From contig CM040085.1 of NCBI GenBank assembly GCA_022496805.1, forward strand, positions 22,721,811 through 22,785,810: DNA of 64,000 nucleotides. Reading direction: 5' to 3'. The notes beneath the pieces were generated by a model. That model searched no databases and had not been told where the DNA came from. It saw nothing but the letters and a program-made list of their open reading frames with translations. Below are positions 34,667 through 46,786 of the stretch, piece by piece; positions within the stretch are counted from its first letter, which is position 1, and each line of letters opens with the position of its first letter. This stretch comes from Pohlia nutans. Taxonomy: Eukaryota > Streptophyta > Bryopsida > Bryales > Mniaceae. A program made the translations under genes and the position numbers.

Positions 34667-34889
34667 AGGGCAATTCATTTCTTCAAGGGCTTTATGTGTA
34701 AAAATTGCGAGGGCTTGCTCAAGGTGTTTTATCCTAGAGAGCTCAAGGAAGAAATGAATTGCCCTAGGTAAAGTACTTTAAGAAAATCTCCTCGAGACTT
34801 GGATTATGAAAAATTATTCCAAACCCTAATTTTGCAATATTAAGCCATGTGAATTGTATTGAAAATTTTCTTAAAGTGCTTTACGAGAG
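34667..34889. repeat. Two adjacent inverted repeats
   Basis: AGGGCAATTCATTTCTTC (34667) pairs with GAAGAAATGAATTGCCCT (34748). Next, AAAGTACTTTAAGAAAAT (34770) pairs with ATTTTCTTAAAGTGCTTT. The two foldbacks lie back to back; their origin is unknown. Confidence 0.6.
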
Positions 34890-35344
34890 ATAGCAACTAC
34901 AAAGGCAATAGTTTATAGTCTTTCTCTTTTTTCTTTGATAAACCAATAGTAGCACTATACAAGAACTCAAAAGTATGAGAGAGAGTCAATGTTGACTATT
35001 AATATATTTTACTCGAGTCTTTTTTAAATCAAGTAAACTCACTCAATCTATTAGGAGCTCATCTTAATTTTTCAAAAGCAGAAGTTTTTTTCTGATTCCC
35101 AATTGTTTGTAAGCTATGTGCATTTGAAGAGCCATTGCTTTAACTTTAATGTAGTTTGTTTCCGGATATTTTCTTGCACAACTTGACCCATTTCTTTTGA
35201 ATGTGGGTATCATATCAAAGAATTGTTTCACTTGAGTCCAAAGAGACTATGGTATGTCTAACATTTAATTCTCAAAATTGTATACGCTATCAATGTTCAA
35301 ACATTCACCATTGCAATGGTGATAATGGTGATGGAAAACTTTGA

Positions 35345-37640
35345 AGCTTGCATATAATTATTAGTTACCACCTCACTCCACTACATAAATACTTTGATAA
35401 AGGAACATATGACATGTGCTTAAAACACCTAGCTAACAATAAAAGGCCAGGCCCAGATAAAATCCCCAATGCAATTCTAAAAAACATGCCTGAAAGCTTC
35501 CAGAAATTACTCTTTCTATTTTTTACACAGTGCTACAAACGAAAACAAATCCCAGCTTCTTGGAAAATAAGCCTAACCATACTTCTGTACAAAAAAGGAG
35601 ACCCCACACGATTACCAAATCATAGACCGATTGCACTTGCAAACACAATATATAATTTTTTTACTAGTACTCTAACATTCTTACTATCAGCATATGGAGA
35701 AAAACACCAAATCTTACATGACAGTCAAGAAAGATTCAGGGCAGAAAGAAGCACAGCTAAACAACTCCAACTTCTTATAGCAGCACTTGAAGATGCATGA
35801 TTTACAAACCAAGACATATACCTACTATACATTGATTTTAAAAATGCATTTGGCTCTCTTGATCACACAAGACTACTAGGTATAATGAAAGACCTAGGCT
35901 ATCCAGAAGACCCGGTAACTCTAATAGGAAATATCTACTCACATTCCAATACCATATTCACTAGGGAACACTTCAGAAAAACAAAACCAATATCAATACA
36001 AAGAGGCATCATACAAGGAGACACACTTAGTCCATATCTATTTTAAATATTTTTAGAACTACTACTACGCTGGCTACAAAGAGGGAAAAATGGATACACA
36101 TTTGGCACATCTAAAGTAACAATTAGTTCGGCAGCATACGCAAATGATCTAGCAGCTATTACAAACAATCTCCAGTCAATACAAATCCAACTAAATAAAC
36201 TAGACAAATACTGCAAATGGGTCGGTATGGATTTAGGGGTGCCAAAACGTGCTATCACTAGATGCCCAAACAAATCAAAAACAAAACTTGCTACATTCAA
36301 AGCAAAAATCCAAGCTCAAAACATCAACTACAAAACCAATCATTACCCGTACTGCACCAGAGTGAACCATACGCATATTTAGGCATACAATTAGTACCTT
36401 CATTAAAATGGAAACTCCAAACACACATCACCACAACCAAAGTGGTTGACCAATGCAAACAACTGACAAACTGCCCAGCAACAATCGAACAAAAAATTAG
36501 CATGGTGGACACCGTTATTAGAGCAGGCATAGCCTATAGCTTCTATGCAGTCCCATACTCTTTACCAACCATCAAAAAACTAGATAAAAAGATTATTGGA
36601 ATCCAAAAAGTAATTTGTGGATTACCAAAATGCACATCAAATGTAATAACCCAGCTACCACATGATTTATTTGGACTAAAAGCCTTTTCACTAAAAAAAT
36701 GCATATCTACGATGTATCAATGAACAACTTAGAAACGCACTAAATGACCCCGGAAGACTAGGAATAATCTATAAAGGACTCATACAACATATACTAGCCA
36801 AACACAGAGGCGCAGAGGACATACCAAGAATCAAATATCATGATTGTATTAGTCACCTACTACACGAACACTATTTCTTATGAAAATGGAAGGAGGGGTC
36901 CACCTCAAAAGTGTAGAAGAAAACTTCCAACTCCATATGACGGAATTAGAATTAAAATGAAGATCACGTGCCATAGTCGAACTACCACATTTAAACCCCA
37001 AACTATCTCTTAAACTACTACATAAACTCCTAACCCACAACATACAAAAAATAAAACACATCTCCCTTCCCAATGGCACAAAATTAATGTCACTAGAGGA
37101 CTTCCAAATATACTATAAAACTCCAACTAAATTAAAAAACAGTGCACTAAAATAGCGGAACAACTTTTTTGCTACCCAAGCTGCAATCAAGACTGCCCAA
37201 TTCCATGTCATAGACACCCACAAGCCCGCACACTTAAAGCAAGATACATATCAGACAATCGAGAACTAACACCAAGAATACTGGAAAATCCCTTACATCC
37301 ACCATTACCACAACAACTACAACAACCAAATCCACCCTCCAACATCAAAAATAATCCACTCGCATTTCCCATACACACTACATTAAACCACAAACGAAAC
37401 GAAACGAAAGATAAATATAAAATAACAAGAAAATACAATACTTACCTATGCCAATGGTCACTACAAAACAACATAACATATAACAAATGGATGCCACAAT
37501 GTGAACTCTTTCCATTAAACCAACTCCCAGTAATCAAACACAACATCAAACTATAACTTTCTCAACAAAAAATACAAACCCTTTAAGTCCAACATGACTA
37601 CCAATTTGAAGAAGAATTAGAATATCCAAAATGTTAACAT
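35345..37640 (+). mobile_element. Decayed LINE reverse transcriptase
   Basis: A non-LTR retrotransposon ORF, 5'-truncated. Reverse transcriptase blocks in order: NNKRPGPDKIPNAILKNMP (35426), GDPTRLPNHRPIALANTIY, YIDFKNAFGSLDH (35830), QGDTLSP (36016) and AYANDLA (36136), where the catalytic YADD has become YAND. In-frame stops occur at 35798 and 36043, and a frameshift near 36340 moves to the frame reading YAYLGIQLVPSLKW. A Cys/His cluster, CYPSCNQDCPIPCHRH, is encoded at 37170. The C-terminal frame reads YNKWMPQCELFPLNQ. The endonuclease domain is absent. The element cannot move by itself. Confidence 0.85.
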
Positions 37641-37641
37641 C

Positions 37642-38187
37642 TTAACCCCTAAATGACAGAGGGGGTAAGGGAAAAACCTAGATGTATTATAGAATACTAT
37701 TTCTGCAACTTTTATGAAGTTTGGTTCAAAAGAGAAAATGAGATGCATGATGTTTAGTAATTACTTGTACTATCAAACTTTCAAAAAATGTTTGACACTC
37801 ATTTCATGAATTTAGAAGCATTTACCATTTAATATTCACCAAAATTACAATTTTATTTTTAGAATTTGAAATTTGGTATGACTGGTTAAAACTAGACATT
37901 CTATTCTAAATTCCAAAAAAGATTTTTTTTCAAAGCAGAGAACATCATTAGTTTCTCGAAATAGTAAATTTTATAACACTAGGACAATATTGAGGTCTTC
38001 ATCTTTGAAAAATTCTCCTTCGTGGAGTTTAACTCAAATTGACATGATTCAAATTGGGTTAGAAAGTAGACTTGATTTCCTCTTTGAAAATATTTTTTAT
38101 TTTTTATAAAAATAATTTTCTCATCCTGGGCCGCCTGTATAAAATGGGCAACGACCATAAAATGGTCCTTAGTCACTTAGGGGTTAA
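37642..38187 (+). mobile_element. TTAA-flanked element, family J copy 1
   Basis: This is 546 bp, from TTAACCCCTAAATGAC to GTCACTTAGGGGTTAA, directly after the LINE remnant. It matches 38496-39047 along its length (GAAGTTTGGTTCAA, GTAGACTTGATTTCC). Non-coding. Confidence 0.82.
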
Positions 38188-38348
38188 ACATATATCTTTA
38201 TGACATCTTGAGTTCAAGAATGAGAACATTGATACTCTACCACATATTATAAGCAAGTGTAGGTAACAACCAATTTTTTTTGTCTTTCCATTGGTAGAGA
38301 GACACACCCTGGAATGTAGCCAGGTAGAGAAAAAAATGGATAGAATCA

Positions 38349-38351
<3 letters not shown>

Positions 38352-38379
<28 letters not shown>
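38352..38379. repeat. AT dinucleotide microsatellite
   Basis: Fourteen perfect AT/TA units between the two family J elements. Confidence 0.95.
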
Positions 38380-38382
<3 letters not shown>

Positions 38383-38495
38383 CATCCATAAAAGTGTTTA
38401 TTATAATGAATCATCATCTCAACAATGACAATTTTAGAATAAAAATTAGAGAACTTTGACAATTTTGTCTACGTTTTTGTTCATTTTCTCTAGTG

Positions 38496-39047
38496 TTAAC
38501 CCCTAAATGCCCGAGGGCTATTGGAAAAAACATAGATGTGTTATAATATGTGCCTTCCATATGTTTGATGAAGTTTGGTTCAATAGACAAAATGTAGGGC
38601 ATCATCTCTACTAATTATCCGTACAGTCAAACTTCCAAAAATAACTTTAGGTCTTTTTTAATGAATTTAAAAGCATTGACCTTTGAAAATTTGTATATAC
38701 TATAATTTTCACTTTAATTTAGAGTTTAAAATTTAGCATGATTGATTAAAATTGGTTTATCTATTGTAAACTTCAAAATAGCAAAAGAAATGATGGAGGG
38801 AACGTCATTACTTTTCCCAAATAGCAAATTTTATAACACTAAGACAATATTGAGGTGACCCACTTTGAAAAATTCTCCCGGGTGGAGTTTAACTCGGATT
38901 CACATAATTCAAATTGTGTTGGAAAGTAGACTTGATGTGCTATTTTTATTTTTATTTTATTTTTCCAAAAAAATATTTTTAGTTCTTGACAACCTGTTAG
39001 ATTCGGGCAACAACCAGAAAATTATCGTTTGAACATTTAGGGGTTAA
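38496..39047 (+). mobile_element. TTAA-flanked element, family J copy 2
   Basis: This is 552 bp, from TTAACCCCTAAATGCC to GAACATTTAGGGGTTAA. The hairpin GCCCGAGGGC follows the left terminus. Same orientation as copy 1. Confidence 0.82.
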
Positions 39048-39447
39048 AATAACAACTCCCAAAATCAGGTAAGGTAGAATAGATTGGCTGGTAGGGAATG
39101 CCAACCACAATGCAACTAAAGTGAAAAGATGGGATGATTGGATAGTGCACCAAAATGTCATACTGCAAGACGGACTTTGTACACAACAGATTATGTCCCT
39201 GACTGTCTGCTATGATCTTGGCCTTGTGGAGTTTTCTTTTGAGTGAGTTTGTTCACTTTACTGACACCAAAGTGGTCAAAGTAACACTCAGTTCAGGACA
39301 TGCAACGTGGTTGATTTTTCAATCAGACCGAAAGAGACGGATGTTGAGCAGGATTGCATCCTACGACTCATCTCCCGATCAGAACAATGATCTCATAGCA
39401 TCATTGAATTATTGAAGTGTACGATTTACCGTATATTACATTCCATA
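39048..39447. other. Intergenic, nothing recognised
   Basis: No coding-like frame or paired termini. Confidence 0.3.
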
Positions 39448-39640
39448 CACTAGTAGGAAATGTGTCGTTTTTCACTTACTGTAAATGAAAAAGGAATGAA
39501 ATCGCGTCAGGCACATGGGTTGTGTCAGTGCTGGTGAGTGGTTTTGGTCACAAGAAGAAAAAATTATAAACATAATATTCAGTCACTATTTACTGTTTCC
39601 ACAAAGTGGGGAATGAAAAACGTCAGGTCTGCTACTAGTG
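39448..39640. mobile_element. CACTA-terminus MITE, family T
   Basis: This is 193 bp, from CACTAGTAGGAAATGTGTCG to GTCTGCTACTAGTG, with CGTTTTTCA repeated in inverted sense inside both ends. The target duplication ATA is at 39445-39447 and 39641-39643. Confidence 0.8.
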
Positions 39641-39643
39641 ATA

Positions 39644-40573
39644 TTAAATTTGGGAGTATTTTCCCATTGAAATCTGTGACCCATTCTTTGCTTGAATGTG
39701 TGAACACAAATACGCCATTCTCATTTGGAAGTGCACTACCATATAAACGGGTGTTGTTTTCAACACTTAAAGTGTCGAAAAATAGTTTTTTTAAATTTTT
39801 ACAATAAACTATCAAAAACAATGTCTAAAACAACACCTTTTTTAATTTATAGCGGTGCCAATTTAAACAAAGACAAGTAAAGTTGGAGTTCATGTTCAAT
39901 ATGCACTAATAATGAAATATTACAAAACATAAGCTCATTTTTGTAGAGGTGGCAATTAAGCATTGTATAGAGAGCTTGGTGATATTTCATTATCTCGTCC
40001 TTCTTTAGCATTATGGTATGGTGTCATTCTTTTTAGACCTTTGATTGAGTAGGATTCAACCGTTAAAGTTATGTCTTGTAAGGTGACGTGAAAGCTTCTT
40101 TATGGAAATGATAGTCCTTGCCACGAGTTCCAATGACTCAACTCAACATGTTATTTCTCATAACAAGACTTTGCTTACACATTTACCTACTTCGTAAGGA
40201 AACCCTCAAACTCCAACAATGCACTCTTCCATATTACTATAGGATGATGTTTCAACATCCCAATGTATGTTGGTTTTTTCAAAAGGTTTGCACTAATGGT
40301 TATTTCTAAGTAGCGAAAAATGACTACATGCAATGTTGTATGATGGGATGCATCCACCAACACCACACACTAGTTCATGAATAGAGTGTTTCGCCGCAAA
40401 TACTATAAGATCTGCTTTACTAGTTTTGGAGCCTTCATGCATTGGCTGCAATTGCTCAAAACAAAGTCAAATGACTTTTAGCTTATAGTTCTATTGGACA
40501 TGTAGGTTACCTTTTTATTGGTTTTTTATGTGGAACCATAGAAGGGATTCAATTGCTATTAATGACCATCAAT
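39644..40573. other. Intergenic, nothing recognised
   Basis: Short frames only; no element ends identified. Confidence 0.3.
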
Positions 40574-40882
40574 CACTATAAAAAAAATTGGTAAAAAAAA
40601 ACCGCTGTTGAATTCAACTGCGGTTTGTTTGACCTCATTCTGCAATAGTCACTAAACAACTGTAGGACTATTTTTTTCAATTTGCGGCCTCAATTTTAAT
40701 AATTTTGAACTGCCTAAATACCTTTCCAACGGTATATTACACGCCCTAAAATTCTTAAAATTGAGGCGGTTAATAAAAAAAAAACAGTCCTGCAGTTGTT
40801 TAGCGACTGTAGCATAATGAGGTCAAACGAACCGCAGCCGAATTCAACTACGGTTTTTTTTTTACCAAGTTTTCTTATAGTG
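40574..40882. mobile_element. CACTA-terminus foldback MITE, family U
   Basis: This is 309 bp that is nearly one inverted repeat with arms of about 150 bp: CACTATAAAAAAAATTGGTA at the left, against CACTATAAGAAAACTTGGTA from the right. Within each arm a further palindrome, CCGCTGTTGAATTCAACTGC, flanks an EcoRI-type GAATTC. The target duplication AAT is at 40571-40573 and 40883-40885. Confidence 0.85.
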
Positions 40883-40885
40883 AAT

Positions 40886-41445
40886 GTATTTGTCATAGTT
40901 TTAGCATTACGCCAAAACCGTTTCAAAAATATATGACAGATTTTAGGTGCTTAAGCCAAAACTAATACTATTTTAACTATTACTCTGTTTATTACTATGT
41001 TTTCGTACCGCGACAGCTGAGTACGTAATGCAATGCAGTGCATTATCAAAAATGACAATAATGGTTCAAGGATTTCCACCTGCAGGAAACTGGGCTTCAA
41101 AACAAGCCACCAGAAAGAGAAAAAAACAGCCTAAGTCTTCAGTTGGTGGTTGGTTGGTACTAACAATTTGCTTGCCGGTGATGGACGTCATCTTTGACTC
41201 TCAGCACTCTATCCCACCACATCAGTTTGGCATGTTTATGTTAACCTGTACCCAAATCAATGACAGATTTGTGTTATGATACCCTACCCACGTAGTGGCA
41301 AATAATCAATAAAAATGAAAAATTAAGGTTAGCCAACAATTTTGAAATTTTAATTAAAATTTGTCGACTAGTGAAAATAAAATTAGCCCTATAAGGAATT
41401 TGAACCAAGTAATCAAATTCAAGCATCAAGTTCGAAATGAACCAA
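40886..41445. other. Intergenic, nothing recognised
   Basis: No gene or element ends seen. Confidence 0.3.
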
Positions 41446-42015
41446 CACTAGTAGAAACAGGGTGGTCTTTGAACACCAAGGAATAAGGTAGAAGTACCAA
41501 AAAGCGATAACTTAAGCTATCTAAACTATTTTTGGATTACTCATTAATAGGGAGATAATTTTCTTATGATGGAAGTTAATTTTTGCGAGGAATGCAAAAG
41601 AATTCTCAATATTGAAATTAGTAAAAATTTGAAAGTGGAAAGTACTTCATGACCCACTTTGATCAACAGGCTCTCCCATGTCCAACGTATTAGTGGTACT
41701 AATTTCCACTTATGACAATACCCAAAACTGATCACCAATATCCTCTCAAAGGTTCTCAATGCTTGAATACCATTAGTAAGTTGCTTCCCTGTGAATATAG
41801 CACAATTTATCAATTTTAGGTCAAATGATAGGTGGTTGAGTTAGAAGTCTAGTGATAGGTTTTGGGGCACTGGTCACTTTAAGGTTCTTCTACCTTAGTG
41901 CCACAACATGGTGCCCAAGGCCCATATTGGGACTAATTTGACCGTGTCAATATGGGCCTTGTGCACCACGCTCTAACACTATTCAATGGTGCCCAAGTAC
42001 CTTTGTCTACTCATG
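41446..42015. mobile_element. CACTA-terminus element, family R copy 1, with a nested insertion
   Basis: Starts CACTAGTAGAAACAGGGTGG and ends in a worn CCTTTGTCTACTCATG. Internal blocks GGTGCCCAAGGCCCATATTG and GGTCTTTG are shared with 49421-49953 and 57850-57991. It is interrupted at 41484-41897 by a TA-flanked element. Confidence 0.65.
41484..41897. mobile_element. TA-flanked MITE, family Q, nested in R1
   Basis: This is 414 bp with termini TAAGGTAGAAG and CTTCTACCTTA. The P-family terminus TAAGGTAG(A/G)(A/G)G is the same, so P and Q belong to one group. Removing it, with one TA kept, rebuilds GGAATAGTG as in the uninterrupted relative at about 57881. Confidence 0.75.
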
Positions 42016-43130
42016 TAGACGTGAATTTTGCAATATGTTAGCAAGTTCACTTTATTTGGTAAATTTTGAAATTTTGTCCACTAGGCCTCACATTTTCACA
42101 TTATTTTGCTTTTTATTTTCCAAATTGGTTTTTTACAACCTGCTATACTGATATGAACAAGATTTCTTTGGGTCATAATTCTATAAAATTTTATAAATAA
42201 AAAATTGAGGGAATATTCAGTTATGGATTCCATGGTTTCAAGTAGATGGAATCATTGAATTGCTACCAAAACTTGGGATGGTATTGCATACTAATTTTTG
42301 GATGGATTTACATTTTGGATAAAAATAAATTAAAATATCATTCATGTTTTGCATACAATGAAGATATTTTTTGTGCATTATCAATCTTTGAGAATTAAGA
42401 GGTGCAAAAAGGTTATTAAATGTTGTATTCTTGAATCAAGAATGTCCAAGATTGTTTTTTTTGGCTCATCGAGTTACAAACCTCCTATTGTAACAAACAT
42501 TATTTAGACTATTGTAACAAACATCCTATGAGAATAATAATAGCTCAACCACCCAACCCCAGATGAGAGACTTCAACCAAAAAGTCCTTTCTTCTCTCCC
42601 AAGTTTGATCTTATAGCAAAGATGACTATCGGTTTAGTTTAAGACTTTACTATTACCTTTGGAGTTCTATTTTTGGTTCCATCTAGAATTCATCACTAAA
42701 GTAGTAGTACTAGTCAGTTTAAGTCTTAGTACTCATCCTTTTGAGATTTCTATTTATCTTTATCTCAGAAATCATCCGCTTAGAGTTTTCTATTTCAAGT
42801 GCACTCGTCATGATCTTTGAGTTGTCTCACTCCCGTGCATTTATCATGTAGATAGAGATGTCCAACTCCATTGTACATGATAAATGCACTTTGGAGTTCT
42901 TCAAAGCATCTTTCCAATTGAAGCTCTCCAACCTCCAAACACAACTCATCCACTTTGAGTTGTTTATCTTGACTCCATCTTTGCTTACACATTAACCATT
43001 CTCACATATAGTTAGTGCATTCATCCTCTTGGGATTCATTCCTCCAATGTACCATCACACCTATCCCATCAGAATACAATCAAGATCTACCTTTCAAGGT
43101 GTCAACTATATTTCTTGGATATAAACTTTC
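42016..43130. other. Intergenic, nothing recognised
   Basis: No gene. Minus-strand frames near 42800-42990 are made of degenerate GAGTTG/CACT repeats. Confidence 0.3.
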
Positions 43131-43135
43131 CCCCT

Positions 43136-43490
43136 CAAGGTACCAACTATATTCCTTAAAATACCAACTATATCCCTCATGACACTAACTATATCCCTCA
43201 TGATATCAACTCTACTCCTCATGGTACCAACTATATCCTTCATGATATCAACTCTCCCTCATGGTATCAACTATATTCCTCATAATATCAATTCTATTAT
43301 ACCCCTCAGAGTATCAACTATACCCCACGTGATATCAAGTATATCCATCAAGATATCAACTCTACTATACTTCTCAAAGTATCAACTATATTCCACATGG
43401 TATCAACTATATCCCTCAGGATATCAATTCTACTATATTCCTCAAAGTATCAACTATATCCCATAGGATATCAAATGTACCCCCAATGGT
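43136..43490. repeat. Minisatellite of about 21-bp units, GATATCAACTATATCCCTCA-like
   Basis: About 16 imperfect head-to-tail units of 20-24 bp built on (G/A)TATCAACT(A/C)TA(T/C)(C/T)CC(T/A)CA. A longer unit with an inserted TTCTACTATA recurs at 43286, 43350 and 43427, giving a higher-order period of about 65-75 bp. The open frame through it follows from the repeat. Confidence 0.9.
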
Positions 43491-44043
43491 ACGTGACACA
43501 TCAAAAGACTCACATTGACCATAACATTTTAGACTATGGTAAACCTTCTTCCCTTGAACTAAAAAAAACTTCACAAATTTGCATTGATTGACCAACTTAA
43601 CTTTATATTTACGAGGTGATAATTCAAAAATTTGGATAACTATTTGTGGAAATAGTTGCTTTGTGGTAATACAATCTTTTGATTGTACCAATTAGAATTT
43701 TAATACTTATTTGTATGTGTATTTTACCCTACTACATGGAGCAATGTTGCAATTATAATAGTAGATTAGTACAAGGCACCCACACAAAGATGGGCACAAA
43801 GCAAGAATTCTTGTAAATCTTGAACTTTTTGTAGATTATGGATATTTTGTTGAGTAGATTGTAAAATTGTTTTTGATACTCTTTAAAATAAATTCACCAT
43901 TGTGGCAATTTCAGCTAAAATTTCTCATCATTCTAGCAAATTCAATAATTTACCTGAGGCCAATGTGGCCATTATAAAGGCTCGTTTAAAAAATAAATAA
44001 ATAATCCATGTAGTGACCACTCCAACAACAGGAGCTTACCCAA

Positions 44044-44130
44044 ATAGATAGAAACTCCGGTCCTCTATCAGCATGAATAAAGTGTCTGTTCGTCTTGACA
44101 ATGAGTGAGCGCCCACCAGACAAAGAGCCA
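44044..44130 (-). repeat. Dispersed tail with GATA repeats, copy 3
   Basis: ATAGATAGAAACTCCGGTCC and GAATAAAGTGTCTGTTCG match 24262-24345. No full element was delimited. Confidence 0.5.
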
Positions 44131-44717
44131 ATTCAAAGAGAACATGTGACTGCCCCCCTCATGCACTTGCCCACAAATAACCCATGTCATCATACCAGTG
44201 TTGAAGTTGTGGCAAGTGTAAATGCAAATACCTCCAGCTTTGGTGAAACAGGCAGTCCGTCCTTTATTAAAGATTCAAACATAAAATCTATATATATATA
44301 TATAGAAGAAATCCACAAAATCCACAAAATCCTACAAATTTCAAAGATTTTGCAACCCATTTTATATTTTTAGCCCAATGAATTTGGAACCCACACTCAA
44401 CTGCACTTTTTGGTGAACATTTAAAATTGCTGTCTTGACGCATGTGGTGTGGACTTTGATCCGAGTTGTGGTTAACTTTTATTGCTAGATTTTCAACTGA
44501 AGGGGGAGGATCGGAGGAATGAGAATCTGCAGTAATTTAAATGCTTTCTACATGTGGTCACATGTGTTTTCATGCAGACATCATTTACATTTCATCATTT
44601 TCATGAGTCAAATCTGATGTCATGTCAATTCTGCAAGGCCCATCCCGCACCACACAGGGGACAGACATTTGAGTTGAAAAATTAGTCCATCTGGTTTCAC
44701 AATTTGGCTTGGATTTC

Positions 44718-44787
44718 TTAACCCTTAAACGTCAAGACGGCCTGGGCGGGCAGCCCGAAAGGCATCTAAATTTTCGGAGGGAAAAAA

Positions 44788-44829
<42 letters not shown>

Positions 44830-45121
44830 AATAAATAAATAAATGCAAAAACGGCTCTGCAGGACACTGCTGGCCAGCACTGTAGCACTGCGGCATCTCA
44901 GCTGCCCCAACCTCAAAAACTTGTTCAATTTCATAGCTTTGATTGCTTACCAACGATTCCACAATCTCTCAAATGAGGCGCAAATTTGCAATCTAGATCG
45001 CTTTTTCAGTAGCTTTCCAACGCACCAATCCACGCTTGATTTGGTTGAGAAAATCTACTTTTTTCTTGATTATTCTCTTTTAAATAAGCCCATGGGGTTT
45101 ACCTTGACGTTTAAGGGTTAA
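44718..45121. mobile_element. TTAA-flanked element, family E
   Basis: This is 404 bp with a perfect 19-bp inverted repeat including the target: TTAACCCTTAAACGTCAAG. Subterminal GC-rich hairpin GGGCGGGCAGCCCG. The interior has an ATA microsatellite and an AATA run (44790-44845). Its right TTAA is also the left TTAA of 45118-45702. Confidence 0.88.
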
Positions 45122-45702
45122 CCCCTAAACGTCAGAGCGTCCAGAAAGTGGACGACTAACAGATTCAAACCCTTTTCTTGTTCTCATCAATGCTTGGATG
45201 AAAGTCATTCAATTTTTTTGGAGATTCTTCATCAAGTTGTTGTCCTATCTAACGGTTGGATTTAGTCATACTTGATTACATATTTTTCTAAAATTACAAA
45301 TGTAGAAGTATGTCAAGTCGTTGACCAAGCCAAAATTGCATTGACTGTAGTTCAAAAGTGGCCTTGCAAAAATGAGGTCATACATTTAAGAAACTAAAAA
45401 AATTCAAAGAATCACCACATTTAAGAGTATCTCATTTCAAATTCATTCCAACAAATTTTACTCTATTTTTATTTTTATTTTTGTAATTGAATTTAGAAGG
45501 AATTTTTAATTTTAACTTTCAAATTTATAATTAAATATTGGTGATAGTATTAGTAAATCGAACCGTACATATGGAATCTAAAGTTCAAAATCTAGAACTT
45601 TCATTTGTATATCAAGTCCAAAATATTCTTTTAAATAGTAGTTTATGATGATTTTTCTCAAATTGTCAATTCCAGGGACACCTTGGTACGTTTAGGGGTT
45701 AA
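45118..45702 (-). mobile_element. TTAA-flanked element, family D copy 2
   Basis: This is 585 bp, the reverse of 14262-14849, from TTAACCCCTAAACGTCAGAG to TACGTTTAGGGGTTAA. The hairpin CCAGGG-ACA-CC is near the right end and GCGTCCA...TGGACG near the left. It shares TTAA with a neighbour on each side. Confidence 0.88.
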
Positions 45703-45863
45703 TCCCTAAACATCCCAACCCATTACGAAATTTATGGAAGACCATGTGCAGTATTATTCTTTTTTTAAATGGATGAATTTCATCTGAGCAATAGTGAGAC
45801 GGATGGACAATTTGAATCTGGTCATCGTTCACTTCCTGGACGTTGTGACGTTTAAGGGGTTAA
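45699..45863 (+). mobile_element. Short TTAA-flanked D-related element
   Basis: This is 165 bp, from TTAATCCCTAAACATCCC to GACGTTTAAGGGGTTAA. The right part (TCATCGTTCACTTCCTGGAC) matches the D right end, so it is probably an internally deleted relative. Its left TTAA is shared with D copy 2. Confidence 0.75.
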
Positions 45864-45915
45864 CCGAGTCTTGTAGTAATGATTGAGTTGAAAACAAAAC
45901 TCAAGGTTCCATAAT

Positions 45916-46786
45916 TTAACCCTTAAAGGACATAAAGGTGCCTGGGGGGCAGCCTAACATAATCTTACAAAACTTCGGGGTTTAGGCACCCACTAAAACC
46001 CTTGCCCCTCCAAGCACCTCTGAATCAATAATAATGGGAGGAACACGATTTGTCCCAGGTTCCAGTGGTAGATGCAGGGCCTACCCCCTCTACAGTACAG
46101 CTCTGACTCAAGCCCCCAATTGTAATATGTTGTATTTCATACTAGATTGATTTATGTTCCAAAAAAATCCAAACTTGTGAACTGAAATTCTGAAAATATA
46201 TTTATTAAAACATAATCGCACTTTCTGAGACAAGAATATATATTTTCTGATTTGCTATTACAATTATGAACAGATTGGATTGACATCAGGAACTTCAAGG
46301 CATGTGAACATGGTGCCATGATGGTGCATAGAAGTGCAAATAAGATAATTTGGTGCCAACCTCCATACCAACCTAGTATGGATAAAATGACACTAAAATG
46401 ACCTGTATGCGGCCTTCGGTGTCAAAATGGCACCAAAATAGTCTCGCCCAAATTTTCTGATGGAGCATTGGTCAGCTCTGATATGAATGAAACATATTCA
46501 ATCAACCCACAATTCTATGGCGCGTTCCCCCAGGCCCTAATTGACCCAACTATGCTCGGGCTACTCCAGCAAATGCCCTCCTTCTGCCTCATCCACTTTG
46601 TGATGAACTTCAGATGATCACTGGAAGCTCGCTTGCACAATCTTGATGGGGTATTGAGGAATTTCAATGCGCAATTCTTTTTATCTTTCCAACATGATTT
46701 AATAATCACAAAATGGTGGACTACTTCAAAAGATTTCTTGAAGATTCTTCCAGAAAAAGCCCGAGGGGCTTTGCCTTAAGGGTTAA
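45916..46786. mobile_element. TTAA-flanked element, family L
   Basis: This is 871 bp, from TTAACCCTTAAAGGACATAA to GCCTTAAGGGTTAA. Subterminal hairpins: GGTGCCTGGGGGGCAGCC at the left and AAGCCCGAGGGGCTT at the right. No transposase-like frame inside. Confidence 0.72.

Noticed and set aside
43179..43466. 95-codon plus-strand frame as a gene
   Set aside because: It is produced by the 21-bp repeat; unit length divisible by three keeps the frame open.
43136..43490. CRISPR-like array
   Set aside because: Units are contiguous and degenerate, without constant repeats alternating with unique spacers, and the DNA is a plant nuclear sequence.
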